In this document: piece by piece, positions 17,367 through 25,494 of the stretch
Layout: every line of letters starts with the position of its first letter
Position numbering within the stretch: the stretch's first letter is position 1
Source of the DNA: Halorubrum sp. F4
GTDB lineage: Archaea; Halobacteriota; Halobacteria; Halobacteriales; Haloferacaceae
Direction: 5' to 3'
NCBI RefSeq assembly: GCF_027257195.1
Contig: NZ_JAPDFS010000006.1
Location: 1-62,292 of the forward strand
Length of the DNA: 62,292 nucleotides
Notes under the pieces: model-generated
What the model was told of the DNA's origin: nothing
Seen by the model: only the letters and a program-made list of their open reading frames with translations
Database searches by the model: none
Position numbers and translations under genes: made by a program

Positions 17367-17918
17367 CTACGCCGACTCCGTGCTCCCGTCTCCACGCTCG
17401 ATCCCCCCGTCCCTACGCTCGCGCCGTTCGATCAGTTCGTGGTTCTCCAGGGTCAACACCGTCTCGTCCGCGTCGTTCGTGACCGTGATCGACTCGTGGA
17501 TGATCCCGGTTTCCGGGTCGCTCTCGGACGGGCGGGTGTCGAGCACCTCGTCGACGACGCGGATCTCGTCGCCGGGGCGGACCGGCGCGTGCCACCGCAC
17601 GTCGTCGATCCCGAGTCCCGCGATCACTGCGCGGTCGCGTCGAACCGCCTCGACGAGCAGTCGGACCGACAGTGAAAGGGTGTGGTAGCCGCTGGCCACG
17701 AGTCCTCCGAACCGTCCCTCGGCGGCCGCGTCCGGATCGGTGTGCATCGGGAGCGGGTCGAACCGCTCGGCGAACTCGACCACGTCCGACTCGGTGACGG
17801 TCGTGCTCCCGCAGTCGATGACGGTTCCCGGCTCCACGTCCTCGAAGTAGATCGCGTCGTCCGCGTCCCCGTTGACGGCGTCCGCGTCCTCGTCGACGGC
17901 ATCCGCGTCCTGGCTCAT
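17367..17918 (-). CDS. MaoC-like (R)-specific enoyl-CoA hydratase
   Basis: 183 aa from ATG 17918 (MSQDADAV); a start nine codons upstream is possible. A disordered acidic N-terminus precedes a single hot-dog domain. The hydratase-2 catalytic Asp54 and His59 are in FDPLPMHTD, followed by GGLVASGYHTLSL. It could hydrate enoyl-CoA. In bacterial PaaZ a MaoC domain fused to aldehyde dehydrogenase opens the oxepin ring; here a free MaoC and a separate aldehyde dehydrogenase (33519-34970) could split that work (inference). Confidence 0.87.
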   Translation of the reverse strand: MSQDADAVDEDADAVNGDADDAIYFEDVEPGTVIDCGSTTVTESDVVEFAERFDPLPMHTDPDAAAEGRFGGLVASGYHTLSLSVRLLVEAVRRDRAVIAGLGIDDVRWHAPVRPGDEIRVVDEVLDTRPSESDPETGIIHESITVTNDADETVLTLENHELIERRERRDGGIERGDGSTESA

Positions 17919-18019
17919 GGGACACGGATGGCGTCGGGATCGCATGCCTCTTTCCCTTTATCCCGGCGACGCTTCGGCGAGTGGAGCTCCCGAGACCCGC
18001 TGGTTCCCCCGCAACCCGC

Positions 18020-18811
18020 TCACTCCCCGGAGAACTCCGGGTCGCGGTCCGCACGGAAGGCGTCGACGCCCTCCTCGTGGTCGGCCGTCCGCAGGAGCGT
18101 GCTCTGGGCGAGCGACTCCAGGACCCCCGCTGTCCGCAGGTCGCTGTCTCGGGCCTCGTTTATCACGCGTTTCGTCAGGCCGATCGCCTGCGTGGGACCG
18201 TCGGCCAGGTCCGCGGCGTACTCGCGTGCGGCGTCCTCGGGATCCGCCTCGACGCGCTCGACGAGCCCGACCTCGCGGGCGCGCTCGCCGTCGATCAGCT
18301 CGCCGCTGAAGATCAGGTCCTTGGCCCGCCCGGGACCCACGAGCTGGACGAACCGCGAGCAGCCGCCGAGCCCGGGGATGAGTCCGATGTTGTGCTCAGG
18401 AAAGCCGAGCGTGGCGTCCGGCGCCGCGATCCGGACGTCACACGCCAGGGCGAGCTCGAGCCCGCCGCCGACGCAAGTGCCCTCGACCGCGGCGAGCACG
18501 GGCGTCTCCGTCGTCTCGATCCGCTCGAACGCGCGGCCGAGCACGCGGGAGTTCGTCCGGAACTCGGCGGTGGTCCACTCACGAGCGGTCTCGAAGAGCC
18601 CGACGTCGGCCCCGACCGAGAACACGTCGCCGTCGCCGGCGACGATCCCGGCGTCGACCGCCTCCTCGTCGAGGACGGCGACCGCTTCCGCGAGATCCGC
18701 GCGCATCTTCTGGCTGATCGCGTTCACCGGCGGATTCGAGAGGCGGATCGTGGCGACGCCGTCCTCGACGTCGACGTCGACCGTCTCGAAGTCGTAGTCG
18801 TCGAGCGACAT
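18020..18811 (-). CDS. Enoyl-CoA hydratase/isomerase (crotonase)
   Basis: 263 aa from ATG 18811; a GTG at 18817 that overlaps the livF stop is an alternative. Both catalytic glutamates are present: CVGGGLELALACD and GFPEHNIGLIPGLGGCSRF. The oxyanion block is VFSVGADVGLFE. It immediately follows livF, 2 bp from the livF stop, so it is probably the last gene of the Liv transporter operon. This links uptake to CoA-dependent catabolism. Confidence 0.92.
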   Translation of the reverse strand: MSLDDYDFETVDVDVEDGVATIRLSNPPVNAISQKMRADLAEAVAVLDEEAVDAGIVAGDGDVFSVGADVGLFETAREWTTAEFRTNSRVLGRAFERIETTETPVLAAVEGTCVGGGLELALACDVRIAAPDATLGFPEHNIGLIPGLGGCSRFVQLVGPGRAKDLIFSGELIDGERAREVGLVERVEADPEDAAREYAADLADGPTQAIGLTKRVINEARDSDLRTAGVLESLAQSTLLRTADHEEGVDAFRADRDPEFSGE

Positions 18812-18813
18812 CG

Positions 18814-19536
18814 TCACCGCACCCCCAGGTAGGTCTCCATCGCCTCGCGGTCGTTCAACAGCTCGTCCGCGGGCGACTCGTGAACCATCTCGCCCGTCTC
18901 GATGACGTACGCACGGTCGGCCAGTCCGAGCGCCATCTCGGCGTTCTGCTCGACGAGGAGGACCGTGACCCCCTCGTCGTTGAGCTCCCTGATGATGTCG
19001 GCCACGTCCTCGACGATCTGGGGCGCGAGTCCCTCGCTCGGCTCGTCGAGAAGCAGCAGATCGGTCTCGGGGCCGACGAGCGCGCGGGCGATGGCGAGCA
19101 TCTGCTGTTCGCCGCCGCTCATCGTGCCCGCGTGCTGGTCGCGGCGCTCGTCGAGCCGCGGGAACCGCTCGTAGACGCGTTCGATCTGCGTCGTTCGGTC
19201 GTCCTCACCGCCGCGGGCGGCGAGTCGGAGGTTCTCGGCGACCGTCAGCCCGCCGAACACTCGTCGCTCCTCGGGGACCCACGAGATCCCGCGTCGTCGC
19301 ACGTCGTGCGGGTCCAGGTCCTGTATCTCCTCGCCGTCCATCTCGATCGTCCCCTCGGCCGCAGGGGTGAGACACATCACGCTCCGAAGCGTGGTCGTCT
19401 TCCCGGCCCCGTTGCGGCCGACGAGGGCGACGACCTCCCCCGAATCGACCGACATCGACACGTCGAAGAGGACGTGGCTCTCGCCGTAGTAGGTGTCTAT
19501 CCCGTCGACGGAGAGCAGCTCCGACATCTCACTCAC
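18814..19536 (-). CDS. livF: Branched-chain-amino-acid-type ABC transporter ATP-binding protein LivF
   Basis: 240 aa. Walker A GRNGAGKTT, signature MSGGEQQMLAIARAL and Walker B LLLLDEPSEGLAP are all intact. The order and LivF-type blocks (GISWVPEERRVFGGLTVAENL) distinguish it from LivG. It is a cytoplasmic ATPase of a Liv/HAAT importer. Many such importers take up aromatic or organic acids rather than amino acids. It overlaps livG by eight bases. Confidence 0.95.
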   Translation of the reverse strand: MSEMSELLSVDGIDTYYGESHVLFDVSMSVDSGEVVALVGRNGAGKTTTLRSVMCLTPAAEGTIEMDGEEIQDLDPHDVRRRGISWVPEERRVFGGLTVAENLRLAARGGEDDRTTQIERVYERFPRLDERRDQHAGTMSGGEQQMLAIARALVGPETDLLLLDEPSEGLAPQIVEDVADIIRELNDEGVTVLLVEQNAEMALGLADRAYVIETGEMVHESPADELLNDREAMETYLGVR

Positions 19537-20281
19537 CTCCCAGATAGGCGCGCTGCACCGCCTCGTTTCGACTGATCTCCTCGGGCGTTCCGCGGGCGAT
19601 CAGTTCGCCGCTGTTCATCACCGCGATCCGTTCCGAGACGTTCATGACGATCTCCATGTCGTGTTCGATGAGGACGACCGTCGCGTCCTCGGCGATGTTT
19701 TCGATGAGCGAGACGGTCGCGTCCGTCTGTTCCGGCCCCATCCCGGCGGTCGGCTCGTCCATGAGCAGGAGGTCCGGATCGGTCGCGAGCGCGATCCCGA
19801 TCTCGAGGTGCCGGCGTTCACCGTACGCCAGGTTCGCCGCCGTCCGGTCGGCGACGTCGAGCAGGCCGATCCGCTCCAACACGGCCTCCGCCTCGTCGGT
19901 CGCCTCCGAGAGCGAGGCGTGGTGTGCGAGGAAGTCGTCGGGAGCGAACCCCGTCCGGTCGGCCTGCGTCGCCAGCCGGACGTTCTCGAGCGCCGACAGC
20001 TCCGCGAAGAAGTTCGTGATCTGGAAGGACCTGACGATCCCCCGCGCGACGACCTCGTGCGGCTCGAGCCCGTCGATCGGGTCGCCGCGGAACTCGATCG
20101 ATCCCTCCGTCGGCGCGTGCTTGCCGGTGAAGAGGTTGAACAGCGTGGTCTTTCCCGCGCCGTTCGGGCCGATGATCGAGCTGATCCCGCCCTCCGGGAT
20201 CGACAGCGACACGTCGCTGACGGCGGTCAGTTTGCCGAACCGTTTCGTCACCGAGTCCGTTCGGAGGAGCGGCTCGCTCAT
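19529..20281 (-). CDS. livG: ABC transporter ATP-binding protein LivG
   Basis: 250 aa. Walker A GPNGAGKTTLFNLFTG, signature AYGERRHLEIGIAL and Walker B LLLMDEPTAGMGPEQ are visible. The LivG-specific long insert (RGIVRSFQITNFFAELSALENV) is present. The usual SGG of the signature reads AYGE, which is common in LivG. It partners LivF, and the two ATPases energise the LivH/LivM permease. Confidence 0.95.
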   Translation of the reverse strand: MSEPLLRTDSVTKRFGKLTAVSDVSLSIPEGGISSIIGPNGAGKTTLFNLFTGKHAPTEGSIEFRGDPIDGLEPHEVVARGIVRSFQITNFFAELSALENVRLATQADRTGFAPDDFLAHHASLSEATDEAEAVLERIGLLDVADRTAANLAYGERRHLEIGIALATDPDLLLMDEPTAGMGPEQTDATVSLIENIAEDATVVLIEHDMEIVMNVSERIAVMNSGELIARGTPEEISRNEAVQRAYLGGE

Positions 20282-20312
20282 CGCCGGTTCCCTCCGTGTG
20301 ATGGGTTCCCCG

Positions 20313-21392
20313 TCATTTCAGCACCTTCTCGCGGTAGTTCGCCAGCGCGTCACGGACCTTTCCGAGCGTGTCCTTCGGGTCGTCCCGCAGGGAGACCAGC
20401 ACGCCCGCGAGCCCCTGCGGGGCGAAGACGACGACGACGACGAAGACGGCCCCGAGGATCACCTCCCAGGCCGTGAACCCGCTGAGCTGTTCTTCGAGCA
20501 GTATCACGACGCCGGCACCGAGCATCGGCCCCCACAGCGTGCCGAGGCCGCCGAGGAGCAGCATCACGACGAGCTCTCCGCTCAGCGTCCAGTGGAGCAG
20601 CTGGGGCTGTGCGAGGCTCTGGAAGGGGACGTACAGCCCGCCGGCAAGCCCGGCGAACCCTCCGCTTATCGCGAAGCCGATCACCTTGTAGCGCTCGACG
20701 TCGTACCCGATGAACGCCATTCGGTCCTCGTTCTCGCGGACCCCCTGGAGCACGCGGCCGAACGGGGAGTTCGCGATCCGCACGATCGCCAGAAGCGAGA
20801 GCGCGACCAGCGCGAGCGTGAGGAAGTAGTAGTTCAACCGGCTGGAGAGGTCGACGACGCCGAAGGCCTCGAGCGCCGCGAGCCCGACGAGCCCGTTGTC
20901 GCCGCCGGTGACCGTCTCGACGCCGAGAAGCGACGCCGGCAGGTCCGCGAAGGCGGCGACGTAGAAGATCTGTGCGAACGCCAGCGTCAACATGGCGAAG
21001 TAGATCCCCCGCGCCCGGACGCTGAACCAGCCGATGAAGGCGGCCACGACCACGCCGGTGAGAACCGCCGCGGGCAACACGACGAGCGCGTTGGGGGTGA
21101 CGTGGGTGACCAACAGCGCGACCGCGTAGCCGCCCGCGCCGAACATCGCCGCGTGGCCGAACGACAGCAGGCCGGCGTAGCCGAACACGAAGTCGAGGCT
21201 GAGCGCCAACAGCGCGAACGCCAGGATCTGGACGAGTAGGTACAGCCAGAAGGGCCGGACGGACGCGGCGATCGGTCCGAGAACCGCGAGTGCGGCGATC
21301 AGCGCGAGGACCCCGAAGCGCCCGCGGTTCGTGAGGATCCCGTCGGTAGTCGGGGACGCCTCGCGCGGGTCGAAGGCATCGAGCAGCCCCAT
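20313..21392 (-). CDS. livM: Branched-chain-type ABC permease LivM
   Basis: 359 aa, with about nine or ten hydrophobic segments. LivM blocks include SLDFVFGYAGLLSFGHAAMFGAGGYA and GGFAGLAGGLYVPFQSL. It forms the transmembrane channel with LivH. Its start overlaps the livH stop by one base and it lies 31 bp before livG. Confidence 0.93.
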   Translation of the reverse strand: MGLLDAFDPREASPTTDGILTNRGRFGVLALIAALAVLGPIAASVRPFWLYLLVQILAFALLALSLDFVFGYAGLLSFGHAAMFGAGGYAVALLVTHVTPNALVVLPAAVLTGVVVAAFIGWFSVRARGIYFAMLTLAFAQIFYVAAFADLPASLLGVETVTGGDNGLVGLAALEAFGVVDLSSRLNYYFLTLALVALSLLAIVRIANSPFGRVLQGVRENEDRMAFIGYDVERYKVIGFAISGGFAGLAGGLYVPFQSLAQPQLLHWTLSGELVVMLLLGGLGTLWGPMLGAGVVILLEEQLSGFTAWEVILGAVFVVVVVFAPQGLAGVLVSLRDDPKDTLGKVRDALANYREKVLK

Positions 21393-22270
21393 TATGCGGC
21401 CTCCGTGGCGCCGAAGAGTCCGTTCGGTCTGACCATCAGGACGACGGCCATCATGGCGAAGAGGAAGATGTCCGTGACCGACGGCGCGATGAGCGCCCCG
21501 TAGGCGGTGACGAGTCCGACCAACAGCGCGCCGTACACCGCGCCCTTGAAGCTACCGAGGCCGCCGATGACGACGATCACGAACGCCTCGATGATCACGC
21601 CGAATCCCATGCCCGGGCTGACGGACCGGGAGGCTCCCAGGAGAACGCCCGCGATCCCCGCGAGTATCGCGCCGAAGACGAAGACGCCGGTGAACACCTT
21701 CGAGACGTCGATCCCCAGCGCGTCGACCATCTCGGTGTCGTGTGCGCTCGCACGCATCAGGATCCCGAGGTCGCTCCGGTCGATCATCAGCCAGACGGCG
21801 GCGATGAGGACCGTGCTGATCGCGAGCACGAACAGCCAGTAGACCGGGTACTGGACCGGACCGATCGAGACCGTTCCCGAGAGCATCTCCGGGGCCTCGA
21901 TCCGAAGCGACTGGCCGCCCCATATCTCGACGACCAGCCCCTGGACCATGATGGCGATCCCGAACGTCAACAGGATGTGATATAGCGGGTTCCGGCCGTA
22001 CAGCGCGCGGAGGCCGAACACCTCGATGGCCGCGGCGACGACGCCGACGGCGAGCGGCGCGATCAGAAGCGCCAGCCAGAAGCTCCCGAACTGCGAGGCG
22101 ATGGTGACGCCGAGGTATCCGCCGATCATGTACAGCGAGCCGTGCGCGAAGTTGATCACGTCGAGCATGCCGAAGATCAGGGTCAGCCCGGCCGCGACGA
22201 GCGCGAGCGTCATGCCGAGCTGGATGCCGAGCATGGTCGCTCTGAGGACGCTCGAGAACTCGGCGAGCAT
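21392..22270 (-). CDS. livH: Branched-chain-type ABC permease LivH
   Basis: 292 aa from ATG 22270 (MLAEFSSVLRATMLG). An upstream ATG at 22321 would add an Arg-rich leader before the first helix and is less likely. LivH hallmarks are GMTLALVAAGLTLIFGMLDVINFAHGSLYM and FGVIIEAFVIVVIGGLGSFKGAVYG. It is co-transcribed with livJ upstream, with a gap of about 66 bp. Confidence 0.93.
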   Translation of the reverse strand: MLAEFSSVLRATMLGIQLGMTLALVAAGLTLIFGMLDVINFAHGSLYMIGGYLGVTIASQFGSFWLALLIAPLAVGVVAAAIEVFGLRALYGRNPLYHILLTFGIAIMVQGLVVEIWGGQSLRIEAPEMLSGTVSIGPVQYPVYWLFVLAISTVLIAAVWLMIDRSDLGILMRASAHDTEMVDALGIDVSKVFTGVFVFGAILAGIAGVLLGASRSVSPGMGFGVIIEAFVIVVIGGLGSFKGAVYGALLVGLVTAYGALIAPSVTDIFLFAMMAVVLMVRPNGLFGATEAA

Positions 22271-22336
22271 CAGGGATAGCCCCCGTGTGCGGACGCGGTC
22301 GGGTCGCCGTGCCGGTCCCATGGTCCCTCCATCGAT

Positions 22337-23581
22337 CTAGAGCGAGCAGCCCCAATCGGGGAGTTCGATGTCGTCGATGGTGGCGACGACCTCGTTTTCC
22401 ACCCCGTCGTCGCCCTCGACGACCTCCCGAACGTCCATGCTCTGGAGCGGCTCGTTCGTGCCGGGGTCGAAGCTGAACTCCCCGCGCGGACTGTCGAGCT
22501 CCGCGCCCGAGAGCGCCGCGGCGAGGTCCGACGCATCGGTCGAGTCCGCGTTGCTGGCGGCGATATCGAGCGCCTGGGCCGAGTCGTACCCCTGGCAGGC
22601 GTACACGTTCGGCTGCCGGTCGAACTCCCCGCTGTAGTTCGAGACGAACGTCTGGTTGCGGTCGGTCTCCTTCGTCGCGGTGTAGTGGAGAAGCGAGTAC
22701 TTCCCCAGCGCCGCCTCCCCCTGTGCGGGCAGGGTGTCCTCCGAGAGCAGGAAGCCGCTCCCGGTCTGGGTGAGGTTCTCGTCGAGCCCGAAGTCGCTGA
22801 ACTGGGTGATGTAGTTGACCGCGTCGCCGCCGGCAAAGAAGGAGAAGACGGCGTCCGCGCCGCTGTCCTCGATGTCGCCGAGGAACGGCGAGTAGTCCTC
22901 CGTCCCGAGCGGGGCGGCTATCTCGTCGACGACCTCGCCGCCGGCCTCCTCGAACGCCTCCTGGAAGAAGGTCTTCGAGTTCTGTCCGAACGCGTAGTCG
23001 GCGTACGACAACGCGACGTTGTCGGCGACGTTGTCGTACACCCACTGGGCCAGCGGGGCGGAGGTCTGCCAGTCGTTGAACGAGGTCCGGAAGTGGAGGT
23101 CCATACAGCCGTCCTGGGTGACGCGGTAGTCGCCGGCGTTGGCGTTGAGCCAGATGGCGCTCGACTCCTGTTGGACGGTCTGCATCATCGCGATCGCCAC
23201 CGCGCTCGAGACGGGGCCGACCAGGGCGTCGACGCCCTCCTCGACGAGGAACTCGCGGGTGATCGACACGCCCGTGTCGGTGTCACCGCTCGTGTCGCGC
23301 TGGACGGTCTCGACCTCGTAGCCGCCCAGTTGACCGTCGTTCTGTTCGAGGTAGAGGTCGAAGCCGTTCATGATGCTCTCGCCGAGCAGCGCGTACGTCC
23401 CCGACGTCGGCAACACGTGGCCGACGGTGAGGGTGTCGTCGCCGCCGTCACCGGCACAGCCGGCGAGCGCCGTCGCTCCTACCGCGGCACTGCCGGCGAG
23501 GAACCGGCGGCGCGACGTCGTCGACGCCGATCGGTTCGTCGGTTTCCGACTGCCCGTACTGGTCTCTGAATCGTGAGACAT
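22337..23581 (-). CDS. Liv-type ABC transporter substrate-binding lipoprotein (Tat-exported)
   Basis: 414 aa from ATG 23581 (MSHDSE). The N-terminus has a twin-arginine motif (SRRRFLAG), a hydrophobic stretch and a lipobox-like ALAGC. It is therefore probably exported folded by Tat and anchored by lipid at the Cys, as usual in haloarchaea. The mature part is a Leu/Ile/Val-type periplasmic-binding domain (TLTVGHVLPTSGTYALLGESIMNG). It is first in the operon with livHMGF and the hydratase. The ligand is unknown; the catabolic context favours an organic or aromatic acid. Confidence 0.93.
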   Translation of the reverse strand: MSHDSETSTGSRKPTNRSASTTSRRRFLAGSAAVGATALAGCAGDGGDDTLTVGHVLPTSGTYALLGESIMNGFDLYLEQNDGQLGGYEVETVQRDTSGDTDTGVSITREFLVEEGVDALVGPVSSAVAIAMMQTVQQESSAIWLNANAGDYRVTQDGCMDLHFRTSFNDWQTSAPLAQWVYDNVADNVALSYADYAFGQNSKTFFQEAFEEAGGEVVDEIAAPLGTEDYSPFLGDIEDSGADAVFSFFAGGDAVNYITQFSDFGLDENLTQTGSGFLLSEDTLPAQGEAALGKYSLLHYTATKETDRNQTFVSNYSGEFDRQPNVYACQGYDSAQALDIAASNADSTDASDLAAALSGAELDSPRGEFSFDPGTNEPLQSMDVREVVEGDDGVENEVVATIDDIELPDWGCSL

Positions 23582-23605
23582 GTCCTCACCCTCGGGGAAG
23601 TTACG

Positions 23606-23616
23606 TTTATATTTTT
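23606..23616 (-). promoter_or_regulatory. TATA box of the Liv operon
   Basis: The reverse strand reads AAAAATATAAA 25-35 bp upstream of the ATG at 23581. A GAGG lies close before the ATG and could act as a ribosome binding site if the transcript has a short leader. Confidence 0.6.
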
Positions 23617-23655
23617 CGTTACAGATCACGATCGCGAGCGGGTCGATACTGACGG

Positions 23656-23683
23656 GATTTATATGAGACGATCGTAGAGGAGG
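23656..23683 (+). promoter_or_regulatory. Promoter and Shine-Dalgarno of the CoA-transferase operon
   Basis: GATTTATATG at 23656-23665 is TATA-like, and GAGGAGG at 23677-23683 is a strong Shine-Dalgarno five bases before the ATG at 23689. The TATA-like box is only 24 bp from the ATG, so the transcript may start at or near the start codon. Confidence 0.5.
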
Positions 23684-23688
23684 ATCAC

Positions 23689-24585
23689 ATGTCAGCAGAA
23701 CCCGCGGAGACGCTCTCCGACGCGGTGTCGCGGATCCCGTCGGGGAGCTCCGTCGCGACCGGTCTCGCGCTCGAACACGCGATCCCGTTCGCGGCGGGAC
23801 ACGAACTCGCCCGACAGGGGACCGACGACCTCACCCTGATCGGTCCGATAAGCGACCTCCTCTTCGACCAGCTGATCGGCTGTGGCGCGGTTTCCCGGGT
23901 CCGGGCGGCGTGGGTCGGAAACGTCAGCGCGGGCACCGGCTACCGGTTCCGTGAGGCCGTCGAGAGCGACGGGATCGACGTCGAGAACCACTCGAACTTC
24001 AGCGTCGCGCTCGCGCTCCGAGCCGGCGCGCTCGGCGTCCCGTACCTCCCCACCCGGTCGCTCCTCGGAAGCGACGTCTTCGCCGAGAGCGACCTGTTCG
24101 AGCGCGGGACCGACCCGTTCGACGGCGAGGAGGTAGCGCTCGTTCCGGCGATCGAACCGGACTGGGCGATCGTCCACGCCCAGCGGGCCAGCCCCGAGGG
24201 CGACGTTCACCTGTGGGGGAACACCGGGATCGTCGACCCGGCGGTCGGCGCGGCCGAGAACGTCCTCGTGACCGCCGAGGAGGTCGTCGAACCGGCGGTG
24301 ATCCACAGCGACCCGAGCCGGACCGCGATCACCAGAGAGCAGGTGTCCGCGGTGGTGGAGTGCCCGTGGGGCGCTCACCCCTCGCCGGTCGCCGGCCACT
24401 ACAACCGCGACAACGAGTACTACTTGGCGTACCACGGCGCGACCGACACGCAGGCGGCCTTCGACGAGTGGGCCGACGAGTGGGTGTACGGGGTCGAAGA
24501 CCGCGAGGAATACATGGAGCGGGTGGACGCGGACCTGTCGATAACCGAGCCGACCGTCGCCGCGGAGGTGCGCTATGGCCAGTGA
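23689..24585 (+). CDS. Family I CoA-transferase, subunit A (glutaconate CoA-transferase/IpdA-like)
   Basis: 298 aa. It starts in the style of class I CoA-transferase alpha subunits and carries VENHSNFSVALALRAGALGVPYLPTRSLLGSDV, characteristic of the GctA/IpdA branch. It would move CoA between acids with subunit B. In the IpdAB branch the pair instead hydrolyses a cyclic CoA-ester ring in steroid breakdown. It is divergent from the Liv operon and overlaps subunit B by 11 bases. Confidence 0.85.
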   Translation: MSAEPAETLSDAVSRIPSGSSVATGLALEHAIPFAAGHELARQGTDDLTLIGPISDLLFDQLIGCGAVSRVRAAWVGNVSAGTGYRFREAVESDGIDVENHSNFSVALALRAGALGVPYLPTRSLLGSDVFAESDLFERGTDPFDGEEVALVPAIEPDWAIVHAQRASPEGDVHLWGNTGIVDPAVGAAENVLVTAEEVVEPAVIHSDPSRTAITREQVSAVVECPWGAHPSPVAGHYNRDNEYYLAYHGATDTQAAFDEWADEWVYGVEDREEYMERVDADLSITEPTVAAEVRYGQ

Positions 24586-25345
24586 GACGTACACCCCCCG
24601 GGAGCTGATGGTGAGCGCGGCGGCCGCCGAGATCGAGGACGGCGACACCGCGTTCGTGGGGATGCGGCTCCCGCTCATCGCCTTCCAGCTCGCCGTCAGC
24701 ACGCACGCTCCCGACTCGATGGCGGTCTACGAGAGCGGCGTGGTGCGGGACGGCCCGGCGGACGGGTTCATCCACACGATGTGTGACCTTCCGAACCTGA
24801 ACCACGCTGTCTCGACGACCGGGATGCTGGACATCATGAGCCGACTACAGCGCGGGGACGTCGACGTTGGGTTCCTCGGCGGGGCGGAGGTCGACCGATA
24901 CGGCAACCTGAACACGACGCGAGTCCGGGCCGGAGACGAGGAGATCCGGCTTCCCGGCAGCGGCGGCGCCTGCGACATCGCCTGCATGGCCGGACGGACC
25001 GTCCTCCTGATGCCACACGAGCCCCGTCGATTCGTCGAGGAGGTCAACTACGTCACGAGTCCGGGCCACTCCGCCGACGGCTCGGGACGCGGGAACCACC
25101 CGGCACCGGGCGGGGGTCCGGACGCGCTCGTTACCTCGAAGGCGACCTTCGGGTTCGCCGACGGCGAGCTGTTCCTCCGGAGCGTCCATCCCGGCGTCGA
25201 CCGCGAGGCGATGCTCGCGGACTTCCCGTGGGCCGTCCGAACCGCACCCGAGATCGGCGAGGGACCGGTGACGACGACGCCGGAGCCGACCGACGAGGAG
25301 CTCGAACTGATCCGGACGTTCGACCCGGACGGGTTCTGGACCTGA
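24575..25345 (+). CDS. Family I CoA-transferase, subunit B (glutaconate CoA-transferase/IpdB-like)
   Basis: 256 aa. The VYESGVVRDGP block carries Glu53, aligned with the catalytic glutamate of GctB that forms the glutamyl-CoA intermediate. GFLGGAEVDRYGNLNTTRV and the Gly-rich GSGGACDIA are further family blocks. It is expressed with subunit A from overlapping genes. A CoA-transferase activating an imported acid is the simplest role, but ring hydrolysis as in IpdAB is possible. Confidence 0.85.
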   Translation: MASETYTPRELMVSAAAAEIEDGDTAFVGMRLPLIAFQLAVSTHAPDSMAVYESGVVRDGPADGFIHTMCDLPNLNHAVSTTGMLDIMSRLQRGDVDVGFLGGAEVDRYGNLNTTRVRAGDEEIRLPGSGGACDIACMAGRTVLLMPHEPRRFVEEVNYVTSPGHSADGSGRGNHPAPGGGPDALVTSKATFGFADGELFLRSVHPGVDREAMLADFPWAVRTAPEIGEGPVTTTPEPTDEELELIRTFDPDGFWT

Positions 25346-25465
25346 ACGCGGCCGGCCGAACCCCGGGCGAACCGGACCGGCCGGACGCCCTGAAGTCCCG
25401 CGAATCGGGGTCGCCCGGAACGCGGTTCGAACACGATGTGACGCGATAGCAACCGTTAAGTGTTC

Positions 25466-25473
25466 CATATAAG
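25466..25473 (+). promoter_or_regulatory. TATA box of the acyl-CoA ligase gene
   Basis: CATATAAG lies 22-29 bp before the ATG at 25495. This points to leaderless translation from 25495, not from the in-frame GTG 25477 or ATG 25480. Confidence 0.55.
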
Positions 25474-25494
25474 ATCGTGATGATAGACACACAG

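Noticed and set aside
25420..25440. GGTTCGAAC-like T-loop sequence before the acyl-CoA ligase
   Set aside because: No acceptor, D-arm or anticodon stem can be formed around it, so it is not a tRNA.
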